Made by a program: the position numbers and the translations under genes
Notes under the pieces: generated by a model
Database searches by the model: none
Told to the model about the DNA's origin: nothing
What the model saw: the letters and a program-made list of their open reading frames with translations, nothing else
Origin: Polaribacter sp.
GTDB lineage: Bacteria > Bacteroidota > Bacteroidia > Flavobacteriales > Flavobacteriaceae
Reading direction: 5' to 3'
Length of the DNA: 64,000 nt
NCBI GenBank assembly: GCA_018663625.1
Contig: JABJPX010000069.1
Coordinates: forward strand, 52,399 to 116,398
In this document: in pieces, positions 1 through 9,255 of the stretch
Layout of the letters: each line of letters starts with the position of its first letter
Numbering within the stretch: the first letter of the stretch is position 1

Positions 1-255
1 ACGATTGGAATCATAATGACAGCGCCTCCAGAAAAGTATCGGTAGGGTATTTTATGCACTCCATAAATAATCCCAAAACCAATAATTAACAAGGCAACAT
101 GTTTTGCTAAATGGCCCAATGTAGAACCAGAACCAACAACATAGACCAAGTTTGTACTTGCACTAAAGACTGGCATAAATGAGAATATCGCCAACACAGT
201 TACGATTGCCCAAATTGCTTTGTCTCCTTTAATATGTTGAAAAATAGTTTTCATT
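1..255 (-). CDS. ftsW: FtsW/RodA-family lipid II polymerase, N-terminal part only
   Basis: The reading frame begins at an ATG and runs off the window edge after 85 codons. The visible protein starts MKTIFQHIKGDKAIW and has two hydrophobic segments (about residues 15-30 and 48-64), followed by a short loop with HKIPYRYFSGG. This fits the first two membrane segments of the SEDS glycosyltransferase FtsW, which polymerises lipid II at the division septum with the transpeptidase FtsI. It follows murD in the dcw cluster, the usual place for ftsW. The catalytic part lies outside the window, so the call rests on the N-terminus and position. The 109-base gap to murD holds no structure I recognise. Confidence 0.85.
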
Positions 256-364
256 CCTTTTTTTATTTCCTGCAATTACAAGAAGCTTTTATGTAATGGT
301 TCTTATTTCTAAAAATTCAAAAATCACAGTATATCTATTGATACGGACTAATAATGATCTCTTT

Positions 365-1750
365 TTAAAGATTTCTTACCGCTTGTTTAAATTGACGTCC
401 TCTGTCTTCATAATTGTCAAATAAATCAAAACTTGCACAAGCAGGAGAAAGTAAAACAGCCTCTCCGGATTCTGCTAATTTTTGCGCCACTTTAACAGCC
501 TCTTCAGCCCCAGCAGTTTCAACAATCATCTCAACCACATTGCCAAACGTCTGTTTTATTTTATCATTTTCTATACCCAAACAAATAATCGCTTTTACTT
601 TTTCTCTTACTAGCGGTAATAAATCTGAATAATCGTTTCCTTTATCTACACCCCCTAAAATCCACACCGTATTTTTATCCATGCACTCCAAAGCATAAAA
701 AGCAGCATTTACATTGGTTGCTTTCGAGTCGTTAATATATTCTACGCCTCTTATTTTTGCAACCTGCTCTAATCGATGCTCGACACCTTCAAAGTTTTCT
801 AAACTTTCTTTGATCGATTCTTTTCGAACTTTCAACAGTTGTGCAGCCATTGTTGCTGCCATTGCGTTTTTAGTATTGTGTTTTCCTTTTACGGATAAAG
901 TTGAGATAGGCATCTGTATTGTTTCTTTATTAATATTGATTATGATATTATTATCTTTTATAAAAGCACCATATGCTAATTTTTTTTCTAACGAAAATGG
1001 AATTAGAGTTGCTTTAGTACTGTTCTTTTGCAACCATGCATTTATGGTTGTATCATCTGCATCATAGATTAAGTAATCTGATGCTGTTTGGTTTTTTGTA
1101 ATTCTAAATTTAGATTCGATATATTGATTAAAATCATCCTCATAACGATCTAAGTGATCAGGTGTTATATTTGTTAAAATGGCAATATGACTGTTAAAAT
1201 CTACGATGCCATCTAGCTGAAAACTACTCAATTCTAATACGTAATTTTCATAGGATTGTGTAGCGACTTGCTTTGCAAAACTGTCTCCAATATTTCCAGC
1301 AATACCACTATTTATTTCTGCATTTTTTAAGATAAATTGCGTTAACAGTGCGGTGGTTGTCTTCCCATTAGAACCTGTAATTCCAACTAGGTTCGCAGTT
1401 GTATATTTTGCGGCAAACTCTATTTCTGAAATAACGTTGATTCCTTTTTCTTTTAGCTTTACAACTAAGGGAACCGAATCTGGAATTCCAGGACTTTTTA
1501 CAATTAGAGAGGCCTTTAAAATATTATTTTCCGAATGTTTTCCTTCTTCAAAATTGATATGATGTTGCAAGAGAACATCTTTGTATTTTTTGGCAACGAG
1601 TCCTTTGTCTGAAACCAAAACTTCAAACCCTTTTTGTTTCCCAAGAATTGCTGCACCCACTCCACTTTCTCCACCACCAAGAACAACAAGAAGCCTATTT
1701 CCTCCTTTTGGAGAAACGACCATACGCTTATTTGATTCTTGATTACTCAT
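365..1750 (-). CDS. murD: UDP-N-acetylmuramoylalanine--D-glutamate ligase MurD
   Basis: Cytoplasmic ATP-dependent ligase that adds D-glutamate to UDP-MurNAc-L-alanine in peptidoglycan precursor synthesis. The 461-residue product has the usual three-part Mur ligase layout: an N-terminal nucleotide-sugar domain with a glycine-rich LGGGESG loop, the ATP-binding P-loop GSNGKTT at about residues 126-132, and a C-terminal ligase domain with the ERLEQV/NDSKATN region. Length is normal for MurD. It lies between mraY and ftsW in the dcw cluster with 67 bases to mraY, consistent with one transcript. The first ATG gives a leader of about 20 residues before the VVLGGG strand, so a slightly later start is possible. 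Confidence 0.97.
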   Translation of the reverse strand: MSNQESNKRMVVSPKGGNRLLVVLGGGESGVGAAILGKQKGFEVLVSDKGLVAKKYKDVLLQHHINFEEGKHSENNILKASLIVKSPGIPDSVPLVVKLKEKGINVISEIEFAAKYTTANLVGITGSNGKTTTALLTQFILKNAEINSGIAGNIGDSFAKQVATQSYENYVLELSSFQLDGIVDFNSHIAILTNITPDHLDRYEDDFNQYIESKFRITKNQTASDYLIYDADDTTINAWLQKNSTKATLIPFSLEKKLAYGAFIKDNNIIININKETIQMPISTLSVKGKHNTKNAMAATMAAQLLKVRKESIKESLENFEGVEHRLEQVAKIRGVEYINDSKATNVNAAFYALECMDKNTVWILGGVDKGNDYSDLLPLVREKVKAIICLGIENDKIKQTFGNVVEMIVETAGAEEAVKVAQKLAESGEAVLLSPACASFDLFDNYEDRGRQFKQAVRNL

Positions 1751-1817
1751 CTATTTTATCTAAAATTTATTCTCTTTTATTTAGAACGAACTCTCTATCC
1801 TTTATAAAGAAAGTTCA

Positions 1818-3044
1818 TTACCTTAACTTTAAGGTTACAATTGCCGATACCGCTAAAAGAATTCCTACAATCCAAAAGCGGACAACAATCTTACTCTCGT
1901 GGTAGTGCTTTTTTTGGTAATGATGGTGTAAAGGAGCCATTTTAAAAATTCGCCGTCCAACTCCAAACCGTTTCCGAGTATATTTAAACCAAAAAACTTG
2001 AAGAATTACAGAGAGATTTTCTACAACAAAAACACCTGCTAAAATGGGCAGTAATAGTTCTTTTCGAATCGCTATGGCAATCACAGCAATAATTCCACCG
2101 ATGGTCAAACTCCCGATATCGCCCATAAAAACTTGAGCTGGATAAGTATTGTACCATAAAAACCCAATTAATGCCCCAGCAAAAGCCAATATAAAAACAG
2201 TCATTTCACCAGAATTTGGGATGTACATAACATCCAAATAGTCCGCAAAAATAATATTCCCCGAAACCCATGCAAAGACAGCCAATGTGATCACTATAAT
2301 TGCGGATGAGCCCGCAGCCAGACCATCGATTCCGTCTGTTAAATTTGCGCCGTTTGACACACCGGTTACAATAAACACAACAATGAATATGAAAACAATC
2401 CACCCATATTTTACGTATTCATCCCCTAAAAAACTCAATGCTTTGGAATAATCCAATTCATTATTCTTAAAAAAAGGAACGGTTGTTTTTGTGGACTTAT
2501 GTGCTTCACCAAAGACTTTTAATCTCCCATTTTCTTGCTGTACTCTTTCTGAAACTGGCAGTTGTTCTTTGATCGTTACCCCTTCATTAAAATATAGCAT
2601 AGACCCTACAATAATTCCAAGACCTACTTGACCTAACACTTTAAACCTGCCTTTTAAGCCTTCTTTATCTTTCTTAAAGACTTTGATATAATCGTCTAAA
2701 AAACCAATCAACCCCATCCATATAGTGGTAATGATCAAAATAATAATATAAATATTATTCAATTTAGCGAACAAAATAACTGGAATTAGAGTTGCCAAAA
2801 TAATAATGATTCCTCCCATTGTTGGAGTTCCTGATTTCTGCTTTTGTCCATCTAAACCTAAATCTCTAACAGTCTCTCCTACTTGTTGATTTCTTAAAAA
2901 ATTGATAATTCTTTTTCCGTAAATGGAAGAAATCAATAAGGATAAAATAAATGCTGTTGCAGCCCTAAATGTGATAAATTGGAATACACTTGCTCCAGGC
3001 AAACCGAACTGACTTTCTAAATATTCGAATAAATAATATAGCAT
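1818..3044 (-). CDS. mraY: Phospho-N-acetylmuramoyl-pentapeptide transferase MraY
   Basis: Integral membrane enzyme that transfers phospho-MurNAc-pentapeptide to undecaprenyl phosphate, making lipid I. The 408-residue protein has about ten hydrophobic segments and the family signatures: a [13 protein letters not shown] acidic motif, [20 protein letters not shown], and the histidine cluster [12 protein letters not shown] near the C-terminus. An insertion of about 60 polar residues between segments (around residues 150-200) is, from memory, typical of Bacteroidota MraY. It starts six bases after murE, so the two are probably translationally coupled. murF, which sits between murE and mraY in many other bacteria, is absent from this cluster. 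Confidence 0.97.
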   Translation of the reverse strand: MLYYLFEYLESQFGLPGASVFQFITFRAATAFILSLLISSIYGKRIINFLRNQQVGETVRDLGLDGQKQKSGTPTMGGIIIILATLIPVILFAKLNNIYIIILIITTIWMGLIGFLDDYIKVFKKDKEGLKGRFKVLGQVGLGIIVGSMLYFNEGVTIKEQLPVSERVQQENGRLKVFGEAHKSTKTTVPFFKNNELDYSKALSFLGDEYVKYGWIVFIFIVVFIVTGVSNGANLTDGIDGLAAGSSAIIVITLAVFAWVSGNIIFADYLDVMYIPNSGEMTVFILAFAGALIGFLWYNTYPAQVFMGDIGSLTIGGIIAVIAIAIRKELLLPILAGVFVVENLSVILQVFWFKYTRKRFGVGRRIFKMAPLHHHYQKKHYHESKIVVRFWIVGILLAVSAIVTLKLR

Positions 3045-3050
3045 TCTAAG

Positions 3051-4514
3051 TTATTTTTTTAATTGATTGAAACAGTTTTGCACTTCTTCTAAATCATCAA
3101 AATGTGTGCGAACTCCTTTTATTTCTTGATAATTTTCATGGCCTTTCCCAGCAATCAAAATAATATCTCCCGGTTTTGATAATTTACACGCTGTTTTAAT
3201 CGCTTGTTTTCTATTCAAAACTGTCAATGTTTTTATTTCATTCTCTGGCAAAACCCCTAATTCCATTTCTTCTAAAATGGTTTCTGGATTTTCAGTTCTT
3301 GGATTGTCTGTAGTAAAGATCACTTGGGTACTTAATTGGGTCGAAATATGTGCCATTTTTGGTCTTTTCATTTTATCTCGATCACCTCCACACCCAACAA
3401 CAGTCAAAACATTTTCATTACCAGTTCTAATATCATTAATAGTTTCTAACACATTCTTTAATGCATCTGGCGTATGTGCATAATCGATAATTGCAGTTAC
3501 ACCATCATTGGAAACAATGTACTCAAAACGCCCACTTACACTTTCTAGCTGACTAACGATTGTAAGTACCTCTAACCGTTCTAAACCTAATAATTCTGCA
3601 GTTGCAATAATGGCAGTAAGGTTGTAAATATTGAAAACACCGATTAATTTTGTCCAAACCTCAGTACCTGCCACAGTAATCAAAGTTCCTGAAAGTTGTT
3701 TTTCTAAAATTTTTGATTTAAAATCTGCGAAGGTTTTTAAAGCATATGTTTTCTTCCTTGCTTTCGTGTTTTGCAACATGAAACTACCGTTTTTGTCATC
3801 GATATTCGTCAGTGCAAATGCAGATTTTGGCAGAGCGTCAAAAAACTGTTTCTTAACGTCTCTATATTCTGCAAGGGTATTATGATAATCTAAATGATCA
3901 TGAGAAAGATTGGTGAAAATTCCACCAGCAAAGGTTAAGCCTGCTGTTCTTTTTTGATGAATTCCATGAGAACTCACCTCCATAAAACAGTAATCTACAC
4001 CCGCATTGATCATGGTATCTAAATACCTATTTATAGTTACCGAATCTGGCGTAGTATGTGTCGCTTTAAAATCGACCTCATCCACCTTAATAATTACAGT
4101 AGAAAGGAGTCCCACTTTATAACCTGCTTTCTTAAACAACTGATATAAAAGTGAAGCAATGGTTGTTTTACCATTGGTACCTGTAATACCGATTAATGGA
4201 ATTTTACGAGATGGATTGTCATAGAAATTGGACGCCATGATCGCCAAAGCGTTATTTGCATCTTCTACTTGCACATAGGTAACTCCATCCTTTTTTGCTT
4301 CAGGAATCGCTTCACAAACAATTGTATTTGCACCTAAAGAAATTGCTTTATCAATGTATAAATGCCCATCAACAGCAACTCCTTTTTGAGCTACAAAAAC
4401 ATCATTTTTTTCAATTTTTCTTGAATCGAAAACAAGTTGATGTACTTCAATATTTGTTTGACCAACTAGTTGGAGTATTGAAACCTGATTTAATATGTCT
4501 TTTAAATTTTTCAG
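3051..4514 (-). CDS. murE: UDP-MurNAc-tripeptide ligase MurE, CTG start
   Basis: Adds the third amino acid of the peptidoglycan stem peptide. The P-loop GTNGKTT and the DNPRTENP sequence are present; the DNPR motif in MurE is associated with meso-diaminopimelate as substrate. The frame is open from a TAA at 4527-4529 down to the stop. Between that stop and a GTG at 4274 there is no ATG, GTG or TTG codon. Starting at the GTG would delete about 80 residues of domain 1, including the VFDSRKIEKNDVFVA region. The only plausible start is CTG at 4514-4512, one base after the ftsI stop, giving 487 residues beginning (M)KNLKDILNQVS, the usual MurE length. Translational coupling to ftsI is likely. Confidence 0.93.
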   Translation of the reverse strand: MKNLKDILNQVSILQLVGQTNIEVHQLVFDSRKIEKNDVFVAQKGVAVDGHLYIDKAISLGANTIVCEAIPEAKKDGVTYVQVEDANNALAIMASNFYDNPSRKIPLIGITGTNGKTTIASLLYQLFKKAGYKVGLLSTVIIKVDEVDFKATHTTPDSVTINRYLDTMINAGVDYCFMEVSSHGIHQKRTAGLTFAGGIFTNLSHDHLDYHNTLAEYRDVKKQFFDALPKSAFALTNIDDKNGSFMLQNTKARKKTYALKTFADFKSKILEKQLSGTLITVAGTEVWTKLIGVFNIYNLTAIIATAELLGLERLEVLTIVSQLESVSGRFEYIVSNDGVTAIIDYAHTPDALKNVLETINDIRTGNENVLTVVGCGGDRDKMKRPKMAHISTQLSTQVIFTTDNPRTENPETILEEMELGVLPENEIKTLTVLNRKQAIKTACKLSKPGDIILIAGKGHENYQEIKGVRTHFDDLEEVQNCFNQLKK

Positions 4515-4515
4515 C

Positions 4516-6531
4516 TTAGGAAAGTTTTAAAATAATAGTTGCTCCTTTGATTAATTTATCTCCTTTTTTAAGTGATTGAGATTTTACATTACCACTTCCA
4601 GAAATTTTCACTTTCAATCCAATATTCTCTAATAATGACAACGCATCCATACCAGACATTCCTTTAACATTAGGGATTTCTGTATGTGTTTTTAGCAACT
4701 GATTGTTGTAATTTAAAAATGCATCATCAATTGCTGTAAACTGAACTTTATCGTCTACATATTGATTGTCTATGGGGGTTGTAGTATAAATTTTTTGAGC
4801 AATTTCTTTAAAAACTGGTGCTGCAACTACAGCCCCATAATATCCTTTTTCTTTCTTTGGATCGTGAATGACTACAATACACGAATACTTTGGAGTATCA
4901 GCAGGAAAAAAACCAGCAAACGATGCCGTATAATGCTTTTTAGAATAGTGCCCTTTTATGGTTTCACCTTGTTCATTGATATAGGTAGGTAGGTATTTTT
5001 TTGCCGTTCCGGTTTTACCTGCCATTGAAAAATTTGGAGAATAGATATTATTAGCGGTTCCTTGGACCACTACATTTTCAAGTACTTTTTTAATCTTTTT
5101 TAATGTTTCGTCCGAGGCTATTTTAGAATTTACAATTTCTGTTTCAAATATTTTTTCTGATTTCTCTTGCTTCCTCAATTCTTTAATAAACCTTGGTTTT
5201 ACCATCACACCATTATTAGCAACCGCATTGTAAAACATCAAGATTTGCATGGGAGTTACAGACACACCATAGCCCCAAGACATCCATTCTAACGAGATCT
5301 TATTCCAACCTTTATCTTTTGGAGTTGGAACAACAGGTCTCCCTTCTCCTTTAATTGAAAAGCCAATAGGTTCTGTAAAACCATAATCCGCTAGCTTATT
5401 GATGAATTTTTGAGGTTGATGATCATAATGCTTACGAATCAACTTTACGATGCCGACATTCGATGAAACCTCAAAAGCACGTGCGGCAGAAATTTCACCA
5501 TATCCTCCCTTTTTTGAATCTTCTACTTTAGAACCATGGAGAAAAATTCTTCCTTTTTCAGTATCTACTACTGTAGCCGTATCTATTACCTTATCATCTA
5601 GTGCCGCCATTAAACTTGCCAATTTAAATGTGGACCCTGGCTCATGGCTTTCCCAAACGGCATAATTTCTCTTCTCGTAGTACTTCCCTTTGGAAGTTCT
5701 TCCTAAATTTGCAATGGCCTTAATTTCTCCAGTGGATGTCTCCATGACTACTGCACACCCATGTTCTGCTTCAAAAAACTCTAACTGACGTAACAATGCA
5801 TGATGGGTAACATCTTGAATATTTACATCAATCGTAGTAATAATGTCATGCCCATCAATGGGTTCTTTTTCGTTGGCATCGTTAATTGGCTTCCATTGAT
5901 TTTTAGCAATTCTCTGCTTCCACCGCAATCCATCTGCTCCTTTCATATAAGAAGCAAAAGCACCTTCAATACCTGCACCTCCACTTGAATCATCATAGCC
6001 AATGGTTCTTTCTGCAATTTTACCAATGGGATGCACGCGAACCGTTTGGTGTTCTGCAATAAAGCCTCCTTTATAAACACCCAATTTAAAAATTGGGAAT
6101 TGTTTCATTTTTAAGTAATCAACATAGCCAATGTTTTTAGCAATAAAAAAATATCTTTTTTTCGCCTTTTTAGCATTTCGAAGTCTTCTCTCATAGTAAT
6201 CTGGAACATTGCCCAACATCTCAGAAAGCGCCTTTGAAAGGGCTACTACATTTTGTTCAAAAACTTGTTTTTTAACAACAACCAAATCCATTCTAATGGT
6301 ATACTTAGAAACCGAAGTTGCCAATAAATTACCGTCAGCTGCATATACGTTTCCTTTGTTCGCTGAAATGGTAAATTGTTTTACGGTTCCTTTCGTAGAT
6401 AATTTATTGTATTTATCTCCGTGAACATATTGAAGATTGAAGACTCTTAAAATTACGACTACTAAAAAAATCGTCATAATAGCTCCTACGAGGTAGAATT
6501 TTGCCAGTATGCCTTTTTTTTGAGTTGCCAA
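4516..6531 (-). CDS. ftsI: Division-specific penicillin-binding protein FtsI (PBP3-type) with PASTA domain
   Basis: Septal peptidoglycan transpeptidase partnered with FtsW. The 671-residue protein has one N-terminal membrane anchor (about residues 12-32), a dimerisation region, and a transpeptidase domain. Active-site motifs are the SxxK tetrad STFK (S300-K303), SSN at 356-358 and KTG at 506-508. A C-terminal PASTA domain (about 605-671, starting near TEIPNVKGMSG) is present, unlike in E. coli FtsI. The start is one base after the ftsL stop and the stop is one base before the murE start, so the whole block is probably translated in a coupled way. Confidence 0.96.
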   Translation of the reverse strand: MATQKKGILAKFYLVGAIMTIFLVVVILRVFNLQYVHGDKYNKLSTKGTVKQFTISANKGNVYAADGNLLATSVSKYTIRMDLVVVKKQVFEQNVVALSKALSEMLGNVPDYYERRLRNAKKAKKRYFFIAKNIGYVDYLKMKQFPIFKLGVYKGGFIAEHQTVRVHPIGKIAERTIGYDDSSGGAGIEGAFASYMKGADGLRWKQRIAKNQWKPINDANEKEPIDGHDIITTIDVNIQDVTHHALLRQLEFFEAEHGCAVVMETSTGEIKAIANLGRTSKGKYYEKRNYAVWESHEPGSTFKLASLMAALDDKVIDTATVVDTEKGRIFLHGSKVEDSKKGGYGEISAARAFEVSSNVGIVKLIRKHYDHQPQKFINKLADYGFTEPIGFSIKGEGRPVVPTPKDKGWNKISLEWMSWGYGVSVTPMQILMFYNAVANNGVMVKPRFIKELRKQEKSEKIFETEIVNSKIASDETLKKIKKVLENVVVQGTANNIYSPNFSMAGKTGTAKKYLPTYINEQGETIKGHYSKKHYTASFAGFFPADTPKYSCIVVIHDPKKEKGYYGAVVAAPVFKEIAQKIYTTTPIDNQYVDDKVQFTAIDDAFLNYNNQLLKTHTEIPNVKGMSGMDALSLLENIGLKVKISGSGNVKSQSLKKGDKLIKGATIILKLS

Positions 6532-6532
6532 T

Positions 6533-6862
6533 TTATGAATCTTTATAAGTTACTTTTATTTTTTTAGGTGGAGCTGTTGATGGCTCAATCCCTAATGATT
6601 TTACTCTTTTCCGAACACTAGACTCCATCTCCATCCTTTCTAGCCTTGAGCTTATATCTACATACTCCTCTCTCAACTCTCGCTTCTCTTTATTTAGATT
6701 TGCAATCAGAATTGCTTTTTTATCAGCTTGATGACCACTCGAAATCATAATTAACAGGAGACCAACAATGAAAATAATAATTCGCCAATTTTTAAAAGCA
6801 GCTTCATCAGTAAGGAAACTTCCTCTCAGAAAACCGTACAAACCTTTTTTAACTTTAGACAT
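6533..6862 (-). CDS. ftsL: FtsL-type cell division protein
   Basis: Small bitopic protein of 109 residues with a short cytoplasmic start, one transmembrane helix (about residues 27-43, IIIFIVGLLLIMISS) and a charged coiled-coil region (about 50-95). This is the layout of FtsL, which joins FtsB and FtsQ in the divisome core. Sequence similarity in this family is low, so the call rests on size, topology and position between rsmH and ftsI, where FtsL is encoded in most bacteria. It begins ten bases after rsmH. Confidence 0.85.
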   Translation of the reverse strand: MSKVKKGLYGFLRGSFLTDEAAFKNWRIIIFIVGLLLIMISSGHQADKKAILIANLNKEKRELREEYVDISSRLERMEMESSVRKRVKSLGIEPSTAPPKKIKVTYKDS

Positions 6863-6871
6863 TGAATCCGA

Positions 6872-7786
6872 TTACTTTTTTATACGTTGTTGTTTAAGGG
6901 TTGCAATCCTAAGTTTTGCACTTCTCGCTCTATTGTTTCCTTTAATTTCCTCGGTAGAGGGCACAATTAATTTTCCTACTTTCTGTAATGGCTCATTAGA
7001 GTTTCCGAAGGCATCTTTTTCAAGTTCGCCACGAAACATTCCGGTTCTTATAAATCGTTTTACCAATCGATCTTCTAAAGAATGGTACGCAATAACACTT
7101 AGTCTTCCGTTCGCTGTTAAAAGGTTTGGTATTTGCTCTAAGAATTCTCTTAAAACATCTAGCTCTTCGTTGACTTCAATTCGAATCGCTTGAAATATTT
7201 GAGCCAGTATTTTATGCTCTTTTGCATTTGGCAAATACGTCTGAAGCAATTCTTTTAACTGAAAACTTGTCTGTATTTTAGCAACCTCTCTTTGCTCAAC
7301 AATCGTTTTTGCAATGTTTCTTGAATTTCTTAATTCGCCATACAGGAATAATATTTCTGCTAATTTTTCTTCAGAATAATTATTAATAATTTCTTTGGCA
7401 GACACTTTTGATTTCTGATTCATTCTCATGTCTAAATCCCCGTCAAAACGAATAGAAAATCCACGTTCGGCTTCGTCGAATTGATGAGAAGAGACTCCCA
7501 AATCTGCGAGTACTCCATCTACTTTTTTAATTCTATGAAATCTTAAAAACCGAGAGATAAACCTAAAATTCTCTGGAATTAATACAAAACGTGCATCATC
7601 AATTAGATTCTCCAAGGCATCAGGATCTTGATCAAAAGCAAACAACTTGCCTTTTGGCCCCAATCTGCTTAATATTTCTCTAGAGTGCCCGCCTCCGCCA
7701 AAAGTTACATCCACATAGACACCATCTTCTTTTATAGACAAGGCATCAACACTCTCTTTTAGTAAAACTGGATTATGGTAATTCAT
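6872..7786 (-). CDS. rsmH: 16S rRNA (cytosine1402-N4)-methyltransferase RsmH
   Basis: SAM-dependent methyltransferase (formerly MraW) that N4-methylates C1402 in the decoding centre of 16S rRNA. The 304-residue protein opens with YHNPVLLKESVDAL, followed by the SAM-binding loop VDVTFGGGGHS and the acidic FDQDPDA strand end. ADLGVSSHQFD and VIAYHSLEDRLVK are also characteristic. Length is standard. Its start overlaps the end of mraZ by 14 bases, indicating coupling within the dcw operon. Confidence 0.97.
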   Translation of the reverse strand: MNYHNPVLLKESVDALSIKEDGVYVDVTFGGGGHSREILSRLGPKGKLFAFDQDPDALENLIDDARFVLIPENFRFISRFLRFHRIKKVDGVLADLGVSSHQFDEAERGFSIRFDGDLDMRMNQKSKVSAKEIINNYSEEKLAEILFLYGELRNSRNIAKTIVEQREVAKIQTSFQLKELLQTYLPNAKEHKILAQIFQAIRIEVNEELDVLREFLEQIPNLLTANGRLSVIAYHSLEDRLVKRFIRTGMFRGELEKDAFGNSNEPLQKVGKLIVPSTEEIKGNNRARSAKLRIATLKQQRIKK

Positions 7787-8240
7787 CGATCGTTGTATTT
7801 CCCATCACATCTTCAGCTAAATCTGCAAAATCTACAGAAGCATCTTCAATTGCTTTTTCGTATTTATCTTTGTCCCAAATTTCAATAATATTCACCGCAG
7901 AAGACAAAACAATTTGTTTTTGAATGCCAGCAAAATCACACAAGTCTTTTGGAATTAATAATCTGCCCGAAGCATCTAATTCTACTATTTTTACACCCGC
8001 AGTAAATCTTCTAATAAAATCATTGTTCTTTTTCACAAACCTGTTTAATGTATTGATCTTCTGCATCATTAAATTCCACTCACTCATTGGATACAACTCC
8101 AAACAGGGTTGAAAAACGCCTCTTTTTATAACAAAACCATCTTGTAGCGCAGTATGCAGCTGCTTCTTAAAAGCAGATGAGAGCATCAACCTTCCTTTAG
8201 CATCTGCCTTACACTCGTATGTACCAATGAGATGAACCAT
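7773..8240 (-). CDS. mraZ: Transcriptional regulator MraZ
   Basis: DNA-binding protein with two AbrB-fold SpoVT-like repeats, known in other bacteria to bind repeats in front of its own operon. The core is visible as GTYECKADAKGRLMLSSAFKK and VKIVELDASGRLLIPKDL. An earlier in-frame ATG at 8252 would add four residues. I prefer the ATG at 8240 because the family normally begins just before the first beta strand (M-x-x-LIGTYE) and because the likely transcription start falls around 8257-8260, leaving almost no leader for the upstream ATG. It is the first gene of the dcw cluster, and three direct repeats lie directly upstream. Confidence 0.95.
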   Translation of the reverse strand: MVHLIGTYECKADAKGRLMLSSAFKKQLHTALQDGFVIKRGVFQPCLELYPMSEWNLMMQKINTLNRFVKKNNDFIRRFTAGVKIVELDASGRLLIPKDLCDFAGIQKQIVLSSAVNIIEIWDKDKYEKAIEDASVDFADLAEDVMGNTTIDELP

Positions 8241-8263
8241 TAAAAAAAACATTTTATCAATAT

Positions 8264-8271
8264 CAAAAATA
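8264..8271 (-). promoter_or_regulatory. Promoter -7 element of the mraZ/dcw operon
   Basis: On the minus strand the sequence reads TATTTTTG, an exact match to the Bacteroidota -7 consensus TAnnTTTG. It lies about 23 bases before the preferred mraZ ATG. The -33 region upstream is occupied by the triple repeat described next, which suggests that a bound repressor would block the polymerase. Confidence 0.7.
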
Positions 8272-8280
8272 TATAATTTT

Positions 8281-8310
8281 TACCACTTTTTACCACTTTT
8301 TACCACTTTG
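8281..8310 (-). promoter_or_regulatory. Triple 10-bp direct repeat, probable MraZ operator
   Basis: Three tandem copies of TACCACTTTT (third copy ends in G) on the plus strand; read on the gene strand they are AAAGTGGTA units spaced exactly ten bases, one helical turn. MraZ boxes described in mollicutes have AAAGTG(G/T) cores and those in E. coli have TGGG cores at 10-bp spacing, so this arrangement fits. The repeats span the -33 region of the mraZ promoter, consistent with autorepression. Binding is inference. Confidence 0.8.
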
Positions 8311-8401
8311 TTCATAACTTTATTTGAAAGAACACTTTACACTATTATCATCAAGGAAATTATACAAAATCTAAAACGTTAATTATTTAACAAAAAAGGA
8401 G

Positions 8402-8409
8402 TACATTTG
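8402..8409 (+). promoter_or_regulatory. Promoter -7 element before the alpha/beta hydrolase gene
   Basis: TACATTTG matches TAnnTTTG and lies 25 bases before the ATG of the hydrolase gene. It is divergent from the mraZ promoter, with about 130 bases between the two -7 elements. I see no good TTG element at the usual distance upstream. Confidence 0.65.
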
Positions 8410-8434
8410 TGGTTCAGTAAATTGTAAGAAACGA

Positions 8435-9199
8435 ATGACCGATTATTTAAAGACTGAAGAAAATTTTACTTACGCTGAGGCCGGAGAAGGGCCTGCAATT
8501 ATTGTACTCCATGGGCTTATGGGTACTTTAAGTAATTTTGAAGACACTTTTTATCATTTTTCTAAAAATGGTTATAAGGTTTTAATTCCCGAATTACCTC
8601 TTTACTCACTTCCTCTTTTAAAAACAAATGTTAAAAATTTAGCGGGGTTTTTAAAGGATTTCATGGAACATAAGAAATTAGATTCTGCTATTTTGTTAGG
8701 AAACTCTTTAGGAGGTCATATCGCATTATACTTCACTAAAAATTACCAAGAAAAAGTAACAGCATTAGTACTAACTGGAAGCTCTGGTTTGTATGAAAAA
8801 GCAATGGGTGACAGTTTTCCGAAAAGAGGTAGTTACGAATACATCGAAGAAAAAACCAAAGGTGTCTTTTACGATCCAGCAATTGGAACCAAACAAATGG
8901 TAGATGACGTTTTTAAGATTGTAAACGACAGAAGTTCTGTGATTAGAACTTTAGCAATTGCAAAAAGCGCCATAAGACACAACATGTCTGGAGATTTGCC
9001 AGAAATGAAAATTCCAACTTGTATCATTTGGGGAAAACAAGATACTGTTACACCTCCAGAAGTTGCCGATGACTTCCATAAATTATTACCCAATTCAAAT
9101 TTATTTTGGATTGATAAATGTGGACATGCCGCAATGATGGAAAGACCGGAACAGTTTAATTCGATCCTTGATCAGTGGCTAAAAGATAGAAAATTATAA
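8435..9199 (+). CDS. Alpha/beta hydrolase
   Basis: A 254-residue cytoplasmic alpha/beta-hydrolase. The oxyanion-side motif HGLMGT (about residue 26), the nucleophile elbow GNSLGG (Ser91), an acid in WGKQDTVTP (about residue 205) and the histidine in CGHAAMMERP (about residue 231) give a complete Ser-Asp-His triad. The substrate cannot be told from sequence. Such a gene upstream of engB is, as I recall, a common arrangement in Flavobacteriia. There is no signal peptide. Confidence 0.9.
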   Translation: MTDYLKTEENFTYAEAGEGPAIIVLHGLMGTLSNFEDTFYHFSKNGYKVLIPELPLYSLPLLKTNVKNLAGFLKDFMEHKKLDSAILLGNSLGGHIALYFTKNYQEKVTALVLTGSSGLYEKAMGDSFPKRGSYEYIEEKTKGVFYDPAIGTKQMVDDVFKIVNDRSSVIRTLAIAKSAIRHNMSGDLPEMKIPTCIIWGKQDTVTPPEVADDFHKLLPNSNLFWIDKCGHAAMMERPEQFNSILDQWLKDRKL

Positions 9200-9255
9200 T
9201 TCTATTTTAAGACCACTTTTTTCTACATACCGTAAACACAACTCAATTTTTTATT

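Noticed and set aside
6768..7193. A 141-codon open frame opposite ftsL and rsmH
   Set aside because: It lies wholly on the complement of two conserved genes, has no promoter-like element and no recognisable domain.
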